Assembly (NCBI RefSeq): GCF_035270045.1 | Contig: NZ_DATFIP010000077.1 | Location: 1-64,000, forward strand | Origin: Salibaculum sp035270045 | GTDB lineage: Bacteria; Pseudomonadota; Alphaproteobacteria; Rhodobacterales; Rhodobacteraceae | Direction: 5' to 3' | Length of the DNA stretch: 64,000 nucleotides | Part shown: one piece after another, positions 25,726 to 33,815 of the stretch | How the letters are laid out: every line of letters begins with the position of its first letter | How positions within the stretch are numbered: position 1 is the stretch's first letter | Notes under the pieces: model-generated | The model's database searches: none | The model's input: the letters and a program-made list of their open reading frames with translations, nothing else | What the model was told of the DNA's origin: nothing | Translations under genes and position numbers: made by a program

Positions 25726-26558
25726 TTCCGGTCCACCCTCAGCATCCTGTCAAGTATGATGGCCACGATCACGATCACGAGGCCGCTTTCGAACCCCTTG
25801 GCCGTGTCCACCGTGTTAAGTGCCCGCACCACCGGCACGCCGAGGCCGTCGGCGCCGACAAGGGCGGCGATGACGACCATGGACAGCGACAGCATGATGG
25901 TCTGGTTCAGGCCGGTCATGATCTGCGGCAGGGCCGAGGGCAGCTCGACCTTCCACAATTTCTGCCGTGGCGTCGCGCCGAAGGCATCGGCGGCTTCCAG
26001 CAGCGCCAGAGGGGTCGAGGCGATGCCAAGCTGCGTCAGCCGGATCGGCGCCGGGATCACGAAGATCACCGTGGCGATCAGGCCGGGCACCATGCCGATC
26101 CCGAAAAAGACGATGGCCGGGATCAGGTAGACGAAGGTCGGCAGGGTCTGCATCAGGTCCAGCACCGGCCGCATCCAGGCGTAAAGGCGCGGGCGATGGG
26201 CCGCCGCGATCCCGATGGGCACGCCTATGGCCATGCAGACCACGCAGGCCGACAGGACCAGCGTCAGGCTCTCGGTGGTTTCCTCCCAGTAGTCCTGGTT
26301 GATGATGAAAAGGAACCCCACCGCCACGAAGAGGCAGATCTTCCAGTTGCGTTGCAACACCCATGTCAGCGCCACGAAACAGGCGATGATGATCAACGGA
26401 TGCGGGCTTTGCAGCACCCAAAGGATGCCGTCGATCAGGTTCTCCATCGCGATGGCAAGGCCATCGAAAAAAACCTGGCCCGTGGTTTCGAGCCAGTCGA
26501 ACCCGGCCTCGGCCCAATCGCCGATGGGCACCTTCTTGTCGGTCAGCCAGTTGAGCAT
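25722..26558 (-). CDS. choW: Choline ABC transporter, permease
   Basis: The 278-residue membrane protein is the binding-protein-dependent permease of the choline importer. It has six or so hydrophobic segments between residues 50 and 270, and the cytoplasmic EAA-type loop ADAFGATPRQKLWKVELPSA that contacts the ATPase. The N-terminus (LTDKKVPIGDWAEAGFDWL) is typical of the ProW/ChoW group. It is separated from choX by 93 bp. Confidence 0.93.
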   Translation of the reverse strand: MLNWLTDKKVPIGDWAEAGFDWLETTGQVFFDGLAIAMENLIDGILWVLQSPHPLIIIACFVALTWVLQRNWKICLFVAVGFLFIINQDYWEETTESLTLVLSACVVCMAIGVPIGIAAAHRPRLYAWMRPVLDLMQTLPTFVYLIPAIVFFGIGMVPGLIATVIFVIPAPIRLTQLGIASTPLALLEAADAFGATPRQKLWKVELPSALPQIMTGLNQTIMLSLSMVVIAALVGADGLGVPVVRALNTVDTAKGFESGLVIVIVAIILDRMLRVDRK

Positions 26559-26651
26559 CGGCCTCCATTCCGCCGCTGTCGGACAGGGCGTCGCGTTGTC
26601 TTGTCCCTTGAAGGAAGGCGGGCCACCCCGGACGGGGCGGCCCGTGGTGGA

Positions 26652-27584
26652 TTACATGCCCAGCGCGGCCGAGACGGCCTCGGCGGCATCGCCGCCGTCA
26701 CTGGTTGTTACACCGTCGAGCCAGCCCATGACGACATCGGGATTGCCCGACATCCAGGCCGTGGCGGCCTCGGTCGGGTCCGTTCCGTCATTGAGGATCG
26801 CGCCCATGATCTCGTTTTCCATGGCCAGCGTGAATTCAAGATTGTTCAGGAACGCCCCGAGGTTCGGGCAGGTCTCGGCATAGCCGGCGGTGGTGTTGGT
26901 ATAGACCGTCGCGCCGCCCAGGTTGGGGCCGAACCAGTCGTCGCCGCCCTCCAGGTAGGTCATCTCGTAGTTGGCGTTCATCGGATGGGGCTCCCAGCCG
27001 AGGAACACCACAGGTTCGTCACGCTCGCTCGCGCGGCCGACCTGGGCCAGCATCCCCGCCTCGGAGCTTTCAACGACCTCGAAGTCGGCCTCGCCCAGCC
27101 CGAAGGCGTTATCGGCGATCATGTCCATGATAAGCCGGTTGCCGTCGTTGCCCGGCTCGATGCCGTAGATCTCGGCATCCAGCGCGTCGGCATTGGCGGC
27201 GATCGCGTCGAAGCTGGTGATGCCCAGCGCGGCGCCCGCGGCGTTGGTGGCCAGAGTGTATTTCGCGCCTTCGAGGTTGGCGCGGATCGTGTCCACCGTG
27301 CCCGCCTCGCGGTAAGGCGCGATGTCACCCTCCATGGTGGGCATCCAGTTGCCAAGGAAAACGTCCACATCGCCCTCGGCCAGCGAGGTGTAGGTCACCG
27401 GAACCGAAAGCACCTTGGTGTCGGTTTCATAGCCCAGCGCCTCGAGCACCGCGGTCGTCGCGGCGGTTGTGGCGGTGATGTCCGTCCAGCCCACGTCCGA
27501 GAAGGTGACGGTTTCGCAGTCGGCCTGTGCGGTTGTGGCTGCCGTCGCGGCGCAGATGGCGAGAACGGAAAGCGAGGATTTCAT
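26652..27584 (-). CDS. choX: Choline ABC transporter, substrate-binding protein
   Basis: The 310-residue periplasmic binding protein begins with a Sec signal peptide (residues 1-22, cleavage near TAQA-DCET) and then the OpuAC-type fold. The choline-binding aromatic cage is suggested by conserved tryptophans in SDVGWTDI, LGNWMPTMEG, FLGWEPHPMN and others. The start at 27584 is chosen for the signal peptide; the open frame runs far upstream through betI and betB, only as a shadow. It is the first gene of choXWV and shares its control region with divergent betI. Confidence 0.95.
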   Translation of the reverse strand: MKSSLSVLAICAATAATTAQADCETVTFSDVGWTDITATTAATTAVLEALGYETDTKVLSVPVTYTSLAEGDVDVFLGNWMPTMEGDIAPYREAGTVDTIRANLEGAKYTLATNAAGAALGITSFDAIAANADALDAEIYGIEPGNDGNRLIMDMIADNAFGLGEADFEVVESSEAGMLAQVGRASERDEPVVFLGWEPHPMNANYEMTYLEGGDDWFGPNLGGATVYTNTTAGYAETCPNLGAFLNNLEFTLAMENEIMGAILNDGTDPTEAATAWMSGNPDVVMGWLDGVTTSDGGDAAEAVSAALGM

Positions 27585-27618
27585 GTAAGTCTCCCTGAGT
27601 TGGTTTCGTGCTTTCTTG

Positions 27619-27632
27619 ATTGACGAGTCAAT
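27619..27632. promoter_or_regulatory. BetI-type operator ATTGAC-N2-GTCAAT
   Basis: A perfect 6-bp inverted repeat with a 2-bp spacer lies between the divergent choX and betI starts. It overlaps TTGACG, a good minus-35 hexamer for betI, and lies just beyond a TTGCAC hexamer that could drive choX. BetI operators of related bacteria have the same TTGATTGAC-like sequence. A second TGACGAGTCA copy is found upstream of betB. Confidence 0.6.
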
Positions 27633-27677
27633 AAAGAACAAACTAGCCTGTGCAGTGCAAGTCGTTTCGAGGACAAG

Positions 27678-28265
27678 ATGCCAAAGCTTGGGGCAGAGCC
27701 TATACGCAGAGAGGCGCTGGTAAAAGCCACCATCGCCGAGATCGGGGCCAGCGGCAGCTTGGACGTGACCGTGTCGCGCATTGCGCGGCGGGCGGGCATG
27801 TCCAGCGCACTGGCGCATCACTATTTCGGTGGCAAGGAGGATATCTTCCTGGCGGCCATGCGCCATACGCTGACGGTCTACGGGGCCGAGGTGCGCGGCG
27901 CGCTGGTCATGGCCGCGGACCCGCGCGAAAGGCTTGAGGCGATCGTGCGGGCCAGCTTCACCACATCGAATTTCCGCAAGGAAACCGTCGCCTGCTGGCT
28001 GAATTTCTATGTACTTGCGCAGAAAAATGAAAGTGCTGGGCGGCTCCTGACAATCTATCGGCGGCGGTTGAGGTCGAATCTGCTGCATGATCTGCGCCCC
28101 CTCGTGGGCGTGGCTGCTCCGGCCGTGGCCGAACGTCTCGCGGCGCTCATCGACGGGCTCTACCTGAGGGTGGGGCTGCGCGATGATGCGGACCTCGCCG
28201 CCGAGGCGACCGCACTGGCCCTGGGCCAGATCGAGACCGAACTGAAAACCGCTGTCGAGTCCTGA
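27678..28265 (+). CDS. betI: Transcriptional repressor BetI
   Basis: This 195-residue TetR-family repressor controls choline uptake and oxidation genes and is released by choline. The N-terminal helix-turn-helix is read at about residues 28-52 (DVTVSRIARRAGMSSALAHHYFGGKE), split here for clarity as VSRIARRAGMSSALAHHYF. The C-terminal half has CWLNFYVLAQKNESAGRLL, which matches BetI. The position between choX and betB, with an operator in the divergent spacer, supports the name. Start ATG at 27678. Confidence 0.93.
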   Translation: MPKLGAEPIRREALVKATIAEIGASGSLDVTVSRIARRAGMSSALAHHYFGGKEDIFLAAMRHTLTVYGAEVRGALVMAADPRERLEAIVRASFTTSNFRKETVACWLNFYVLAQKNESAGRLLTIYRRRLRSNLLHDLRPLVGVAAPAVAERLAALIDGLYLRVGLRDDADLAAEATALALGQIETELKTAVES

Positions 28266-28278
28266 GGACGCGGCGGCC

Positions 28279-28288
28279 TGACGAGTCA
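28279..28288. promoter_or_regulatory. Second BetI-like site TGACGAGTCA upstream of betB
   Basis: The ten bases TGACGAGTCA are identical to the core of the betI-choX operator and lie 36 bp upstream of betB, in the 58-bp gap after betI. A repeat of a 10-mer in two control regions of one regulon suggests BetI also binds here to control betBA directly. Confidence 0.5.
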
Positions 28289-28323
28289 CAGGCAGAATCA
28301 ATTCCGCCCGAAAGGAGATCGAG

Positions 28324-29778
28324 ATGATCGACCCGCAACCAAAGGGCAGCCATTTCATCGATGGCACCCATGTCGAGGATGGCAACGGCGCCGAGATCCC
28401 GGTGTTTTACCCGGCCAGCGGCGCACGCATCGCGACCGTTTACGCGGCCACCGATGCGGTGGTCGAACAGGCGCTGGCCTCGGCGACCCGTGCCCAGGCG
28501 GAGTGGGCCGCCCTGAGCGGCACCGAGCGCGGCCGGGTCCTGCGCCGCGCCGCCGACATCATGCGCGATCGCAACCGCGACCTGTCGGAACTGGAAACCC
28601 GCGACACCGGCAAGCCGTTGCAGGAAACGCTTGTCGCCGATGCCACCAGCGGGGCCGATGCGCTGGAATATTTCGGCGGTCTGACGGGCAGCTTGACCGG
28701 TGACCATATCCCGCTGGGCGCGGATTTCGCCTATACCCGGCGTGAACCGCTGGGGGTCTGTGTCGGTTTGGGCGCCTGGAACTATCCCACGCAGATCGCC
28801 TGTTGGAAGGCCGCTCCGGCGCTGGCGTGCGGCAACGCGATGATCTTCAAGCCCTCCGAAACCACGCCCCTGTCGGCACTGCAGGTGGCCGAGATCCTGC
28901 ACGAGGCGGGCCTGCCGCCGGGTGTGTTCAATGTCGTCCAGGGCCGCGCAAGGGTCGGCTCGCTGCTGGTCAACGACGCGCGGGTGGCCAAGGTTTCGCT
29001 GACCGGGTCGGTGCCCACGGGGCGCAAGGTCTACGCCATGGCGGCGGTGGGCATGAAGCACGTCACAATGGAACTGGGCGGCAAGTCGCCGCTGGTGATC
29101 TTTGACGATGCCGACCTTGAAAACGCTGTCAGCGGCGCGATCATGGCCAATTTCTATTCATCGGGGCAGATCTGTTCCAACGGCACGCGGGTCTTCGTGC
29201 AAAAGGGCATCAAGGAGGCCTTCCTCAAGCGCCTGTCCGAACGGCTGGAGGGCGTGAAGATGGGCGACCCGCTGGACGAGGCCGTCAACTACGGCCCATT
29301 GGTCAGCGCCGAGCAGCTTGAAATCGTCGAGGGCTACATCGCGAAAGGGATCGAGGAAGGCGCACGGCTGGTCTGCGGCGGCAAGAGGGTCGAGCGTGAA
29401 GGTTATTACCTGGAACCCACCGTTTTTGCCGATGTCACCGACGACATGACCATCGCGCGCGAGGAGATTTTTGGCCCGGTCCTGTCGCTGCTTGAGTTCG
29501 AGACCGAGGACGAGGCCCTGGCCCGAGCGAATGACACCGAATTCGGCCTGTCGGCCGGGGTCTTCACCCGCGACCTGGCCCGTGCACACCGCATGATCGC
29601 CGGGTTCGAGGCAGGGACCTGCTACATCAACAGCTACAACGATGCGCCCGTCGAGGCCCCCTTCGGCGGCACCAAGATGTCCGGCCTGGGCCGCGAGAAC
29701 GCCCGCGACGCGATCGAGCACTACAGCCAGAAGAAGTCCGTCTACGTCCGCATGGGCGATGTCGAGGCCCCGTTCTAG
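28324..29778 (+). CDS. betB: Betaine-aldehyde dehydrogenase
   Basis: This 484-residue NAD-dependent aldehyde dehydrogenase oxidises betaine aldehyde to glycine betaine. The catalytic residues are Glu250 in MELGGKSP and Cys284 in SSGQICSNG. The family signature for BetB appears as GVFNVVQGRARVGSLL and FKPSETTPLSAL. A strong AAAGGAGAT ribosome site precedes the ATG at 28324. betA follows 12 bp later. Confidence 0.95.
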   Translation: MIDPQPKGSHFIDGTHVEDGNGAEIPVFYPASGARIATVYAATDAVVEQALASATRAQAEWAALSGTERGRVLRRAADIMRDRNRDLSELETRDTGKPLQETLVADATSGADALEYFGGLTGSLTGDHIPLGADFAYTRREPLGVCVGLGAWNYPTQIACWKAAPALACGNAMIFKPSETTPLSALQVAEILHEAGLPPGVFNVVQGRARVGSLLVNDARVAKVSLTGSVPTGRKVYAMAAVGMKHVTMELGGKSPLVIFDDADLENAVSGAIMANFYSSGQICSNGTRVFVQKGIKEAFLKRLSERLEGVKMGDPLDEAVNYGPLVSAEQLEIVEGYIAKGIEEGARLVCGGKRVEREGYYLEPTVFADVTDDMTIAREEIFGPVLSLLEFETEDEALARANDTEFGLSAGVFTRDLARAHRMIAGFEAGTCYINSYNDAPVEAPFGGTKMSGLGRENARDAIEHYSQKKSVYVRMGDVEAPF

Positions 29779-29790
29779 GAAAGAGACCCA

Positions 29791-31431
29791 ATGCAGGCTG
29801 ACTACGTGATCGTCGGGGCCGGCTCGGCGGGCTGTGCCATGGCCTATCGGCTGGCCGAGGCCGGGAAATCCGTGCTGGTTATCGAATACGGCGGCTCGGA
29901 TGCCGGACCCTTCATCAACATGCCCGGCGCGCTGTCCTACCCGATGAACATGCGCCGCTACGACTGGGGCTACCGGACCGAGCCCGAACCGCACCTTGGC
30001 GGGCGGCGGCTGGCCTGTCCGCGCGGCAAGGTGATCGGCGGGTCCTCGTCCATCAACGGCATGATCTACGTTCGCGGCCATGCCCATGACTTCGATCATT
30101 GGGCCGACAGCGGTGCCGAGGGCTGGGGCTTTGCCGATGTGCTGCCCTATTTCCGGCGCATGGAAGACTGGCACGACGGCGGGCGCGGAGGTGACGCAGC
30201 CTGGCGGGGGCGGGGCGGGCCGGTTCATGTCACGCGCGGGGCCGGGAAAAATCCGCTGGTGCAGGCCTTCATCGAGGCGGGCGCGCAGGCGGGCTATGAG
30301 CGGACCGGCGACTACAACGGCGAAAAGCAGGAGGGCTTCGGCCCCTTCGAGGCGACGATCTGGCAGGGCCGGCGCTGGTCCGCCGCCTCGGCTTATCTGG
30401 GGCCGGCCCGTGCGACCGGGCACTGCGACGTGGTCACGGGGCTGGCGGCGAAACTGGTGATCGAGGGGGGCCGCGCGACAGGCGTGGAATTGGCGGATGG
30501 GCGCATCCTGTCTGCCCGGGCCGAGGTGATCGTCGCCGCCTCTGCGATCAATTCGCCCAAGCTCTTGATGTTGTCGGGGATCGGCCCGGCCGCCCACCTG
30601 GCCGATCACGGGATCAGTCTTGTGGTCGATCGACCCGGCGTCGGGCAGAACCTGCAGGATCACCTGGAGCTTTACGTGCAGATGTCTGCCAGGGGCCGCG
30701 CGAGCCTTTACAAGTACTGGAACCTGCTGGGCAAGGCCTGGGTCGGGGCGCAATGGCTGTTTGGCAGGCGCGGTCCGGGGGCCAGCAACCAGTTCGAAAG
30801 CTGCGGGTTCATTCGCAGCCGGGCGGGCATCGCCTATCCCGACATTCAGTTCCATTTCCTGCCGCTGGCCGTGCGCTACGACGGCAAGGGCGCGCGCGAA
30901 GGGTTTCAGGCCCATGTCGGGCCGATGCGGTCGAAATCGCGCGGGGCTGTCACGCTTCGATCAAGCGATCCCGAAGCGGACCCGTGCATCCGGTTCAACT
31001 ACATGTCCCACCCCGATGACTGGGACGAGTTCCGAACCTGCATTCGCCTGACCCGCGAAATCCTCGGTCAGGCGGCTTTTGACAAGTGGCGGGGCGAGGA
31101 ACTGGTGCCGGGGCCGCAGTCGCAGGGCGACGCGGCCCTTGACGCCGCGATCCGCGACCATGCCGAAAGCGCCTATCATCCTTGCGGGACCTGTCGGATG
31201 GGCCGGGCCGATGATCCCGATGCCGTGGTCGATCCGCAGGGCCGGGTGATCGGGGTCGAGGGGCTGCGCGTTGCTGACAGCTCTATCTTTCCGCGCATCA
31301 CCAACGGCAACCTGAACGCCCCCTCGATCATGGTTGGCGAGAAGATTGCCGACCATGTCCTGGGTCGCCGGCTGCCGCCGGCGAATGACCGGCCCTGGGT
31401 GCATCCGCACTGGCGGCACGCGCAAAGATAG
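29791..31431 (+). CDS. betA: Choline dehydrogenase
   Basis: The 546-residue membrane-associated GMC flavoprotein oxidises choline to betaine aldehyde. The FAD-binding GAGSAG is at residues 9-14; the GMC signature region shows RGKVIGGSSSINGMIYVRG, and the C-terminal active-site region contains YHPCGTCRMG and the ending NGNLNAPSIMVGEK. Length agrees with the family at about 550. It is the last gene of the betIBA run. The segment VIEYGG replaces the more frequent VLEAGG, without obvious effect on the fold. Confidence 0.95.
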   Translation: MQADYVIVGAGSAGCAMAYRLAEAGKSVLVIEYGGSDAGPFINMPGALSYPMNMRRYDWGYRTEPEPHLGGRRLACPRGKVIGGSSSINGMIYVRGHAHDFDHWADSGAEGWGFADVLPYFRRMEDWHDGGRGGDAAWRGRGGPVHVTRGAGKNPLVQAFIEAGAQAGYERTGDYNGEKQEGFGPFEATIWQGRRWSAASAYLGPARATGHCDVVTGLAAKLVIEGGRATGVELADGRILSARAEVIVAASAINSPKLLMLSGIGPAAHLADHGISLVVDRPGVGQNLQDHLELYVQMSARGRASLYKYWNLLGKAWVGAQWLFGRRGPGASNQFESCGFIRSRAGIAYPDIQFHFLPLAVRYDGKGAREGFQAHVGPMRSKSRGAVTLRSSDPEADPCIRFNYMSHPDDWDEFRTCIRLTREILGQAAFDKWRGEELVPGPQSQGDAALDAAIRDHAESAYHPCGTCRMGRADDPDAVVDPQGRVIGVEGLRVADSSIFPRITNGNLNAPSIMVGEKIADHVLGRRLPPANDRPWVHPHWRHAQR

Positions 31432-31441
31432 GCGGCCCCCT

Positions 31442-31455
31442 TTGATCCCTGTCAA
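31442..31455. promoter_or_regulatory. FnrL-like site TTGAT-N4-GTCAA
   Basis: TTGATCCCTGTCAA lies within a perfect inverted repeat (CTTTGA-N6-TCAAAG) 65 bp upstream of the DUF465 gene. It is close to the FNR/FnrL consensus TTGAT-N4-ATCAA, with one change in the right half. FnrL controls oxygen-dependent expression in Rhodobacteraceae, so the downstream small gene may be induced when oxygen falls. Confidence 0.55.
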
Positions 31456-31519
31456 AGTGAGCGGGCGCCACACCCTCTAGCTTCGATCCCTGAAGACGCG
31501 AACAGACAAAGGAAAAGAC

Positions 31520-31759
31520 ATGTCGCATACCCCTCACGAGCTGGCCGAGGAATTTCCGGACCACGCCGAAACGATCCACAGGCTCAAGGTCGAGGACGCG
31601 CATTTCGCAAAGCTCTTTGACGAGTATCACGCGGTCAACCGCGCGGTGCATCGGGCCGAGACGGACGTGGAACCGACCGACGACCTGCACATGGCCGATC
31701 TGCGCAAGCAACGCCTGGCCCTGAAGGATGAAATCTGGAGCGAGCTTCAGAAAGCCTGA
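31520..31759 (+). CDS. DUF465 (YdcH-like) small protein
   Basis: This 79-residue, highly charged protein is predicted to be largely helical and coiled-coil and matches the DUF465/YdcH family, with FDEYHAVNRAVHRAE in the first helix and DLRKQRLALKDEIW in the second. Function is unknown. The ATG at 31520 follows a strong AAAGGAAAAG ribosome site. An FnrL-like site upstream suggests control by oxygen. A GC-rich hairpin follows the stop. Confidence 0.85.
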   Translation: MSHTPHELAEEFPDHAETIHRLKVEDAHFAKLFDEYHAVNRAVHRAETDVEPTDDLHMADLRKQRLALKDEIWSELQKA

Positions 31760-31772
31760 CAGGGACGGACCG

Positions 31773-31793
31773 GGGGCCGCACGCCGCGGCCCC
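31773..31793 (+). terminator. Hairpin after the DUF465 gene
   Basis: GGGGCCGC and GCGGCCCC form a perfect 8-bp stem with a 5-base loop starting 13 bp after the stop. There is no clear T-run, so it is a weak intrinsic terminator or a 3-prime end protector. Confidence 0.45.
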
Positions 31794-31809
31794 TCGAACC
31801 TTGCCTTCT

Positions 31810-31829
31810 GACCGGCCCCCTGTCCGGTC
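31810..31829. terminator. Second hairpin in convergent spacer
   Basis: GACCGG and CCGGTC form a perfect 6-bp stem with an 8-base loop, 17 bp beyond the stop of the leftward CoxG-like gene and 17 bp after the preceding hairpin. It may act as a terminator for the leftward gene, for the rightward gene, or for both. Confidence 0.35.
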
Positions 31830-31845
31830 TTGCCAGGCGAAGGGG

Positions 31846-32301
31846 TCAGGCGTCCTCGCCCGGCCCCTCGACCTGCGCCTTGAAGTTCTCGAAGAACGAA
31901 TCCGCCATCTTGCGGGCAAAGCCGCCCACGACGCGGCTGCCCAGTTGTGCCAGCTTGCCGCCGACCTTGGCCTCGACCGCGTACGTCAGTTCGGTGCCCT
32001 CGGCGACCGGTGCCAGTGACACCTCGGCCGACCCCTTGGCAAAGCCCGCGACACCGCCCTTGCCCTCGCCGACCAGGGTATAGCTTTCCGGCGCGTTGAC
32101 GTTTTCCAGCGTGACATGGCCCTTGAAGGTGGCCTGGACCGGGCCGACCTTCTGCTTGACCACGGCGTCGAACCCCTCTTCCGGGGTGCCCGTCAGTTCC
32201 TGGCAGCCGGGGATGCAGGCCTTGAGCGTCTCGGCATCGTTGAGATGCGTCCAGACCGCGTCCCGGTCCGCCGCGATGACCTGTTTTCCGCTCAATTCCA
32301 T
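31846..32301 (-). CDS. CoxG-like SRPBCC family protein
   Basis: The 151-residue product matches carbon-monoxide-dehydrogenase subunit G-like proteins of the SRPBCC/START fold: it opens with MELSGKQVIAADRDAVWTHL, has the AETLKACIPGCQELTGTPEE segment and ends with a helix FARKMADSFFENFKAQVEG. CoxG anchors CO dehydrogenase to the membrane in some bacteria, but relatives occur without cox genes, as here, so the role is open. It lies 57 bp downstream of pccR on the same strand. Confidence 0.85.
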   Translation of the reverse strand: MELSGKQVIAADRDAVWTHLNDAETLKACIPGCQELTGTPEEGFDAVVKQKVGPVQATFKGHVTLENVNAPESYTLVGEGKGGVAGFAKGSAEVSLAPVAEGTELTYAVEAKVGGKLAQLGSRVVGGFARKMADSFFENFKAQVEGPGEDA

Positions 32302-32358
32302 GACGCGTTCCTCCCTGCCCTTGGCTTCGTCAGTAGTGTCCCGAAACGCCCGCCTGCG

Positions 32359-33753
32359 TCAATCGACCTGGTAGGGCAGCATCCCGCGATAGTTCGGGTC
32401 GACGCGCAACTGGCGTTCCAGAGGCGGGACCGAGCGTTGCGGACAATTGCGCCGTTCGCAGATGCGGCAGGAAATGCCGATGGGTTCGAAGGCGTCGCCG
32501 TGGTCGGTGGGCATGCCGTCGGCATAGGTCAGGGCGCCCGCGTGCTTGACCTCGCAGCCCAGGCCGATGGCAAAGCGCCGGGTCGGGATGCCCCAGGCGC
32601 CACCGGGCTTGCTGACATCGCGGGCCAGGCAGAAATAGCGGACGCCGTCGGGGGTTTCGGCCAATTGCCGCAGCCAGCGGCCGGGTGTCTCGAAGGCGCG
32701 ATGGACGTTCCACAGCGGGCAGGCCCCGCCGAACCGGGCGAATTGCAGGGTCGTGGCCGAATGGCGCTTGGTGATCGTTCCGGCCTGGTCCACGCGCACG
32801 AAGAAGAAGGGAATGCCCTTGGCGCCGGGCCGTTGCAGCGTGGACAGCCGGTGCGCGACCTGTTCCAGCGAGGCGCCGAAGCGGTCGGCCAGGCGCTCCA
32901 GATCGTGGCGCGTCTCCTGTGCGGTTTCCAGGAAAGCGCGATAGGGCATCAGCGCGGCCCCGGCGAAGTAGTTGGCCAGCCCGATCTTGGCAATCGACCG
33001 GGCCTGGTCGCTCTGGAAGCGGGCGAAATCGAGCGTTGCCTCCAGCAGCTTGTCCTGGTCCAGCAGGGCCAGCTGCAGGAGCATCTGGAATACCTGCGTC
33101 GCGGGTGCCGCGGTCCGTGCCAGCGTCAGCGTCCGGGTTTCCGCATCATAGCGGCGCAGCTCGGGGTCGCGGCTGCGGATCATCGTGACGCCCTGGTGCG
33201 CCAGCGCCGCCTCGACGGCGGCGGCGATGTCCGGCCCGGCGCGGCTGGCAAAGCCTTCGGCGGCCCTGTCCACCGCGTCGATGTAGTTGTCGCAGTAATG
33301 AAAGAAATCGCGCACCTCTTCCCAGGGGCTGGGTTGCAGGCGACTGTCCTCGCGACCCAAGGCCTCGTCCAGGCTGGCCAGGCGTTCGTGGGTCTGGCGA
33401 TAGGCAGTGTGCAGGTCCAGGAAGGCGCGGGCCAGCGTGGGCGCGTTAGAGGCGGCCAGGCGAAGGTCCGAGGGCGGTGGTGCGGGGCCGGTGAAAACCG
33501 GGTCGGCCAGCGCCTCGCGCATGTCCGAGACCAGCCGGGCCTCGTCGCCCGATTGCAGCTCGGTCACATCGAACCCGAATTCCTGCGCCAGGGCCAGGAC
33601 AACGGTGGTCGAGACCGGCCGGTTGTTGTTCTCCATCTGGTTGAGATAGGGCAGCGAGACCCCCAGTTTCTCGGCAAAGGCCTTTTGCGTCAGGCCGATG
33701 CGTCCGCGCAGTTCGCGCAGCTTGGCCCCGGCATAGAGCTTCTGGGTGGTCAT
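32359..33753 (-). CDS. pccR: Short-chain fatty acyl regulator (PccR/ScfR)
   Basis: The 464-residue protein has an XRE-type helix-turn-helix at about residues 10-65 (LRGRIGLTQKAFAEKLGVS), a central region, and a C-terminal domain with a cysteine cluster CRICERRNC (Cys429, Cys432, Cys437). This is the layout of ScfR regulators such as PccR of Rhodobacter sphaeroides, which activates propionyl-CoA carboxylase genes and represses itself in response to a CoA thioester. The neighbouring pccB and TTTGCAAA-type sites upstream of both genes fit. An MFS gene lies upstream on the same strand. Confidence 0.9.
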   Translation of the reverse strand: MTTQKLYAGAKLRELRGRIGLTQKAFAEKLGVSLPYLNQMENNNRPVSTTVVLALAQEFGFDVTELQSGDEARLVSDMREALADPVFTGPAPPPSDLRLAASNAPTLARAFLDLHTAYRQTHERLASLDEALGREDSRLQPSPWEEVRDFFHYCDNYIDAVDRAAEGFASRAGPDIAAAVEAALAHQGVTMIRSRDPELRRYDAETRTLTLARTAAPATQVFQMLLQLALLDQDKLLEATLDFARFQSDQARSIAKIGLANYFAGAALMPYRAFLETAQETRHDLERLADRFGASLEQVAHRLSTLQRPGAKGIPFFFVRVDQAGTITKRHSATTLQFARFGGACPLWNVHRAFETPGRWLRQLAETPDGVRYFCLARDVSKPGGAWGIPTRRFAIGLGCEVKHAGALTYADGMPTDHGDAFEPIGISCRICERRNCPQRSVPPLERQLRVDPNYRGMLPYQVD

Positions 33754-33762
33754 GGGCGCGCC

Positions 33763-33800
33763 TTTGCAGATTAGCCTTGCGTCAGACTAGCCTTTGCAAA
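33763..33800. promoter_or_regulatory. Putative PccR sites in the pccR promoter
   Basis: TTTGCAGA (33763-33770) and TTTGCAAA (33793-33800) are preceded by the same CC and lie 30 bp apart, just upstream of pccR. The published PccR motif, as I recall it, is built from TTTGCAAA repeats. The 30-bp spacing is close to three helical turns, consistent with binding on one face of the DNA and autoregulation. Confidence 0.6.
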
Positions 33801-33815
33801 TCTGGGCCGCAATGG

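Noticed and set aside
29158..30915. Long minus-strand open frame opposite betB and betA
   Set aside because: It crosses the junction of two well-supported genes and has no recognisable similarity.
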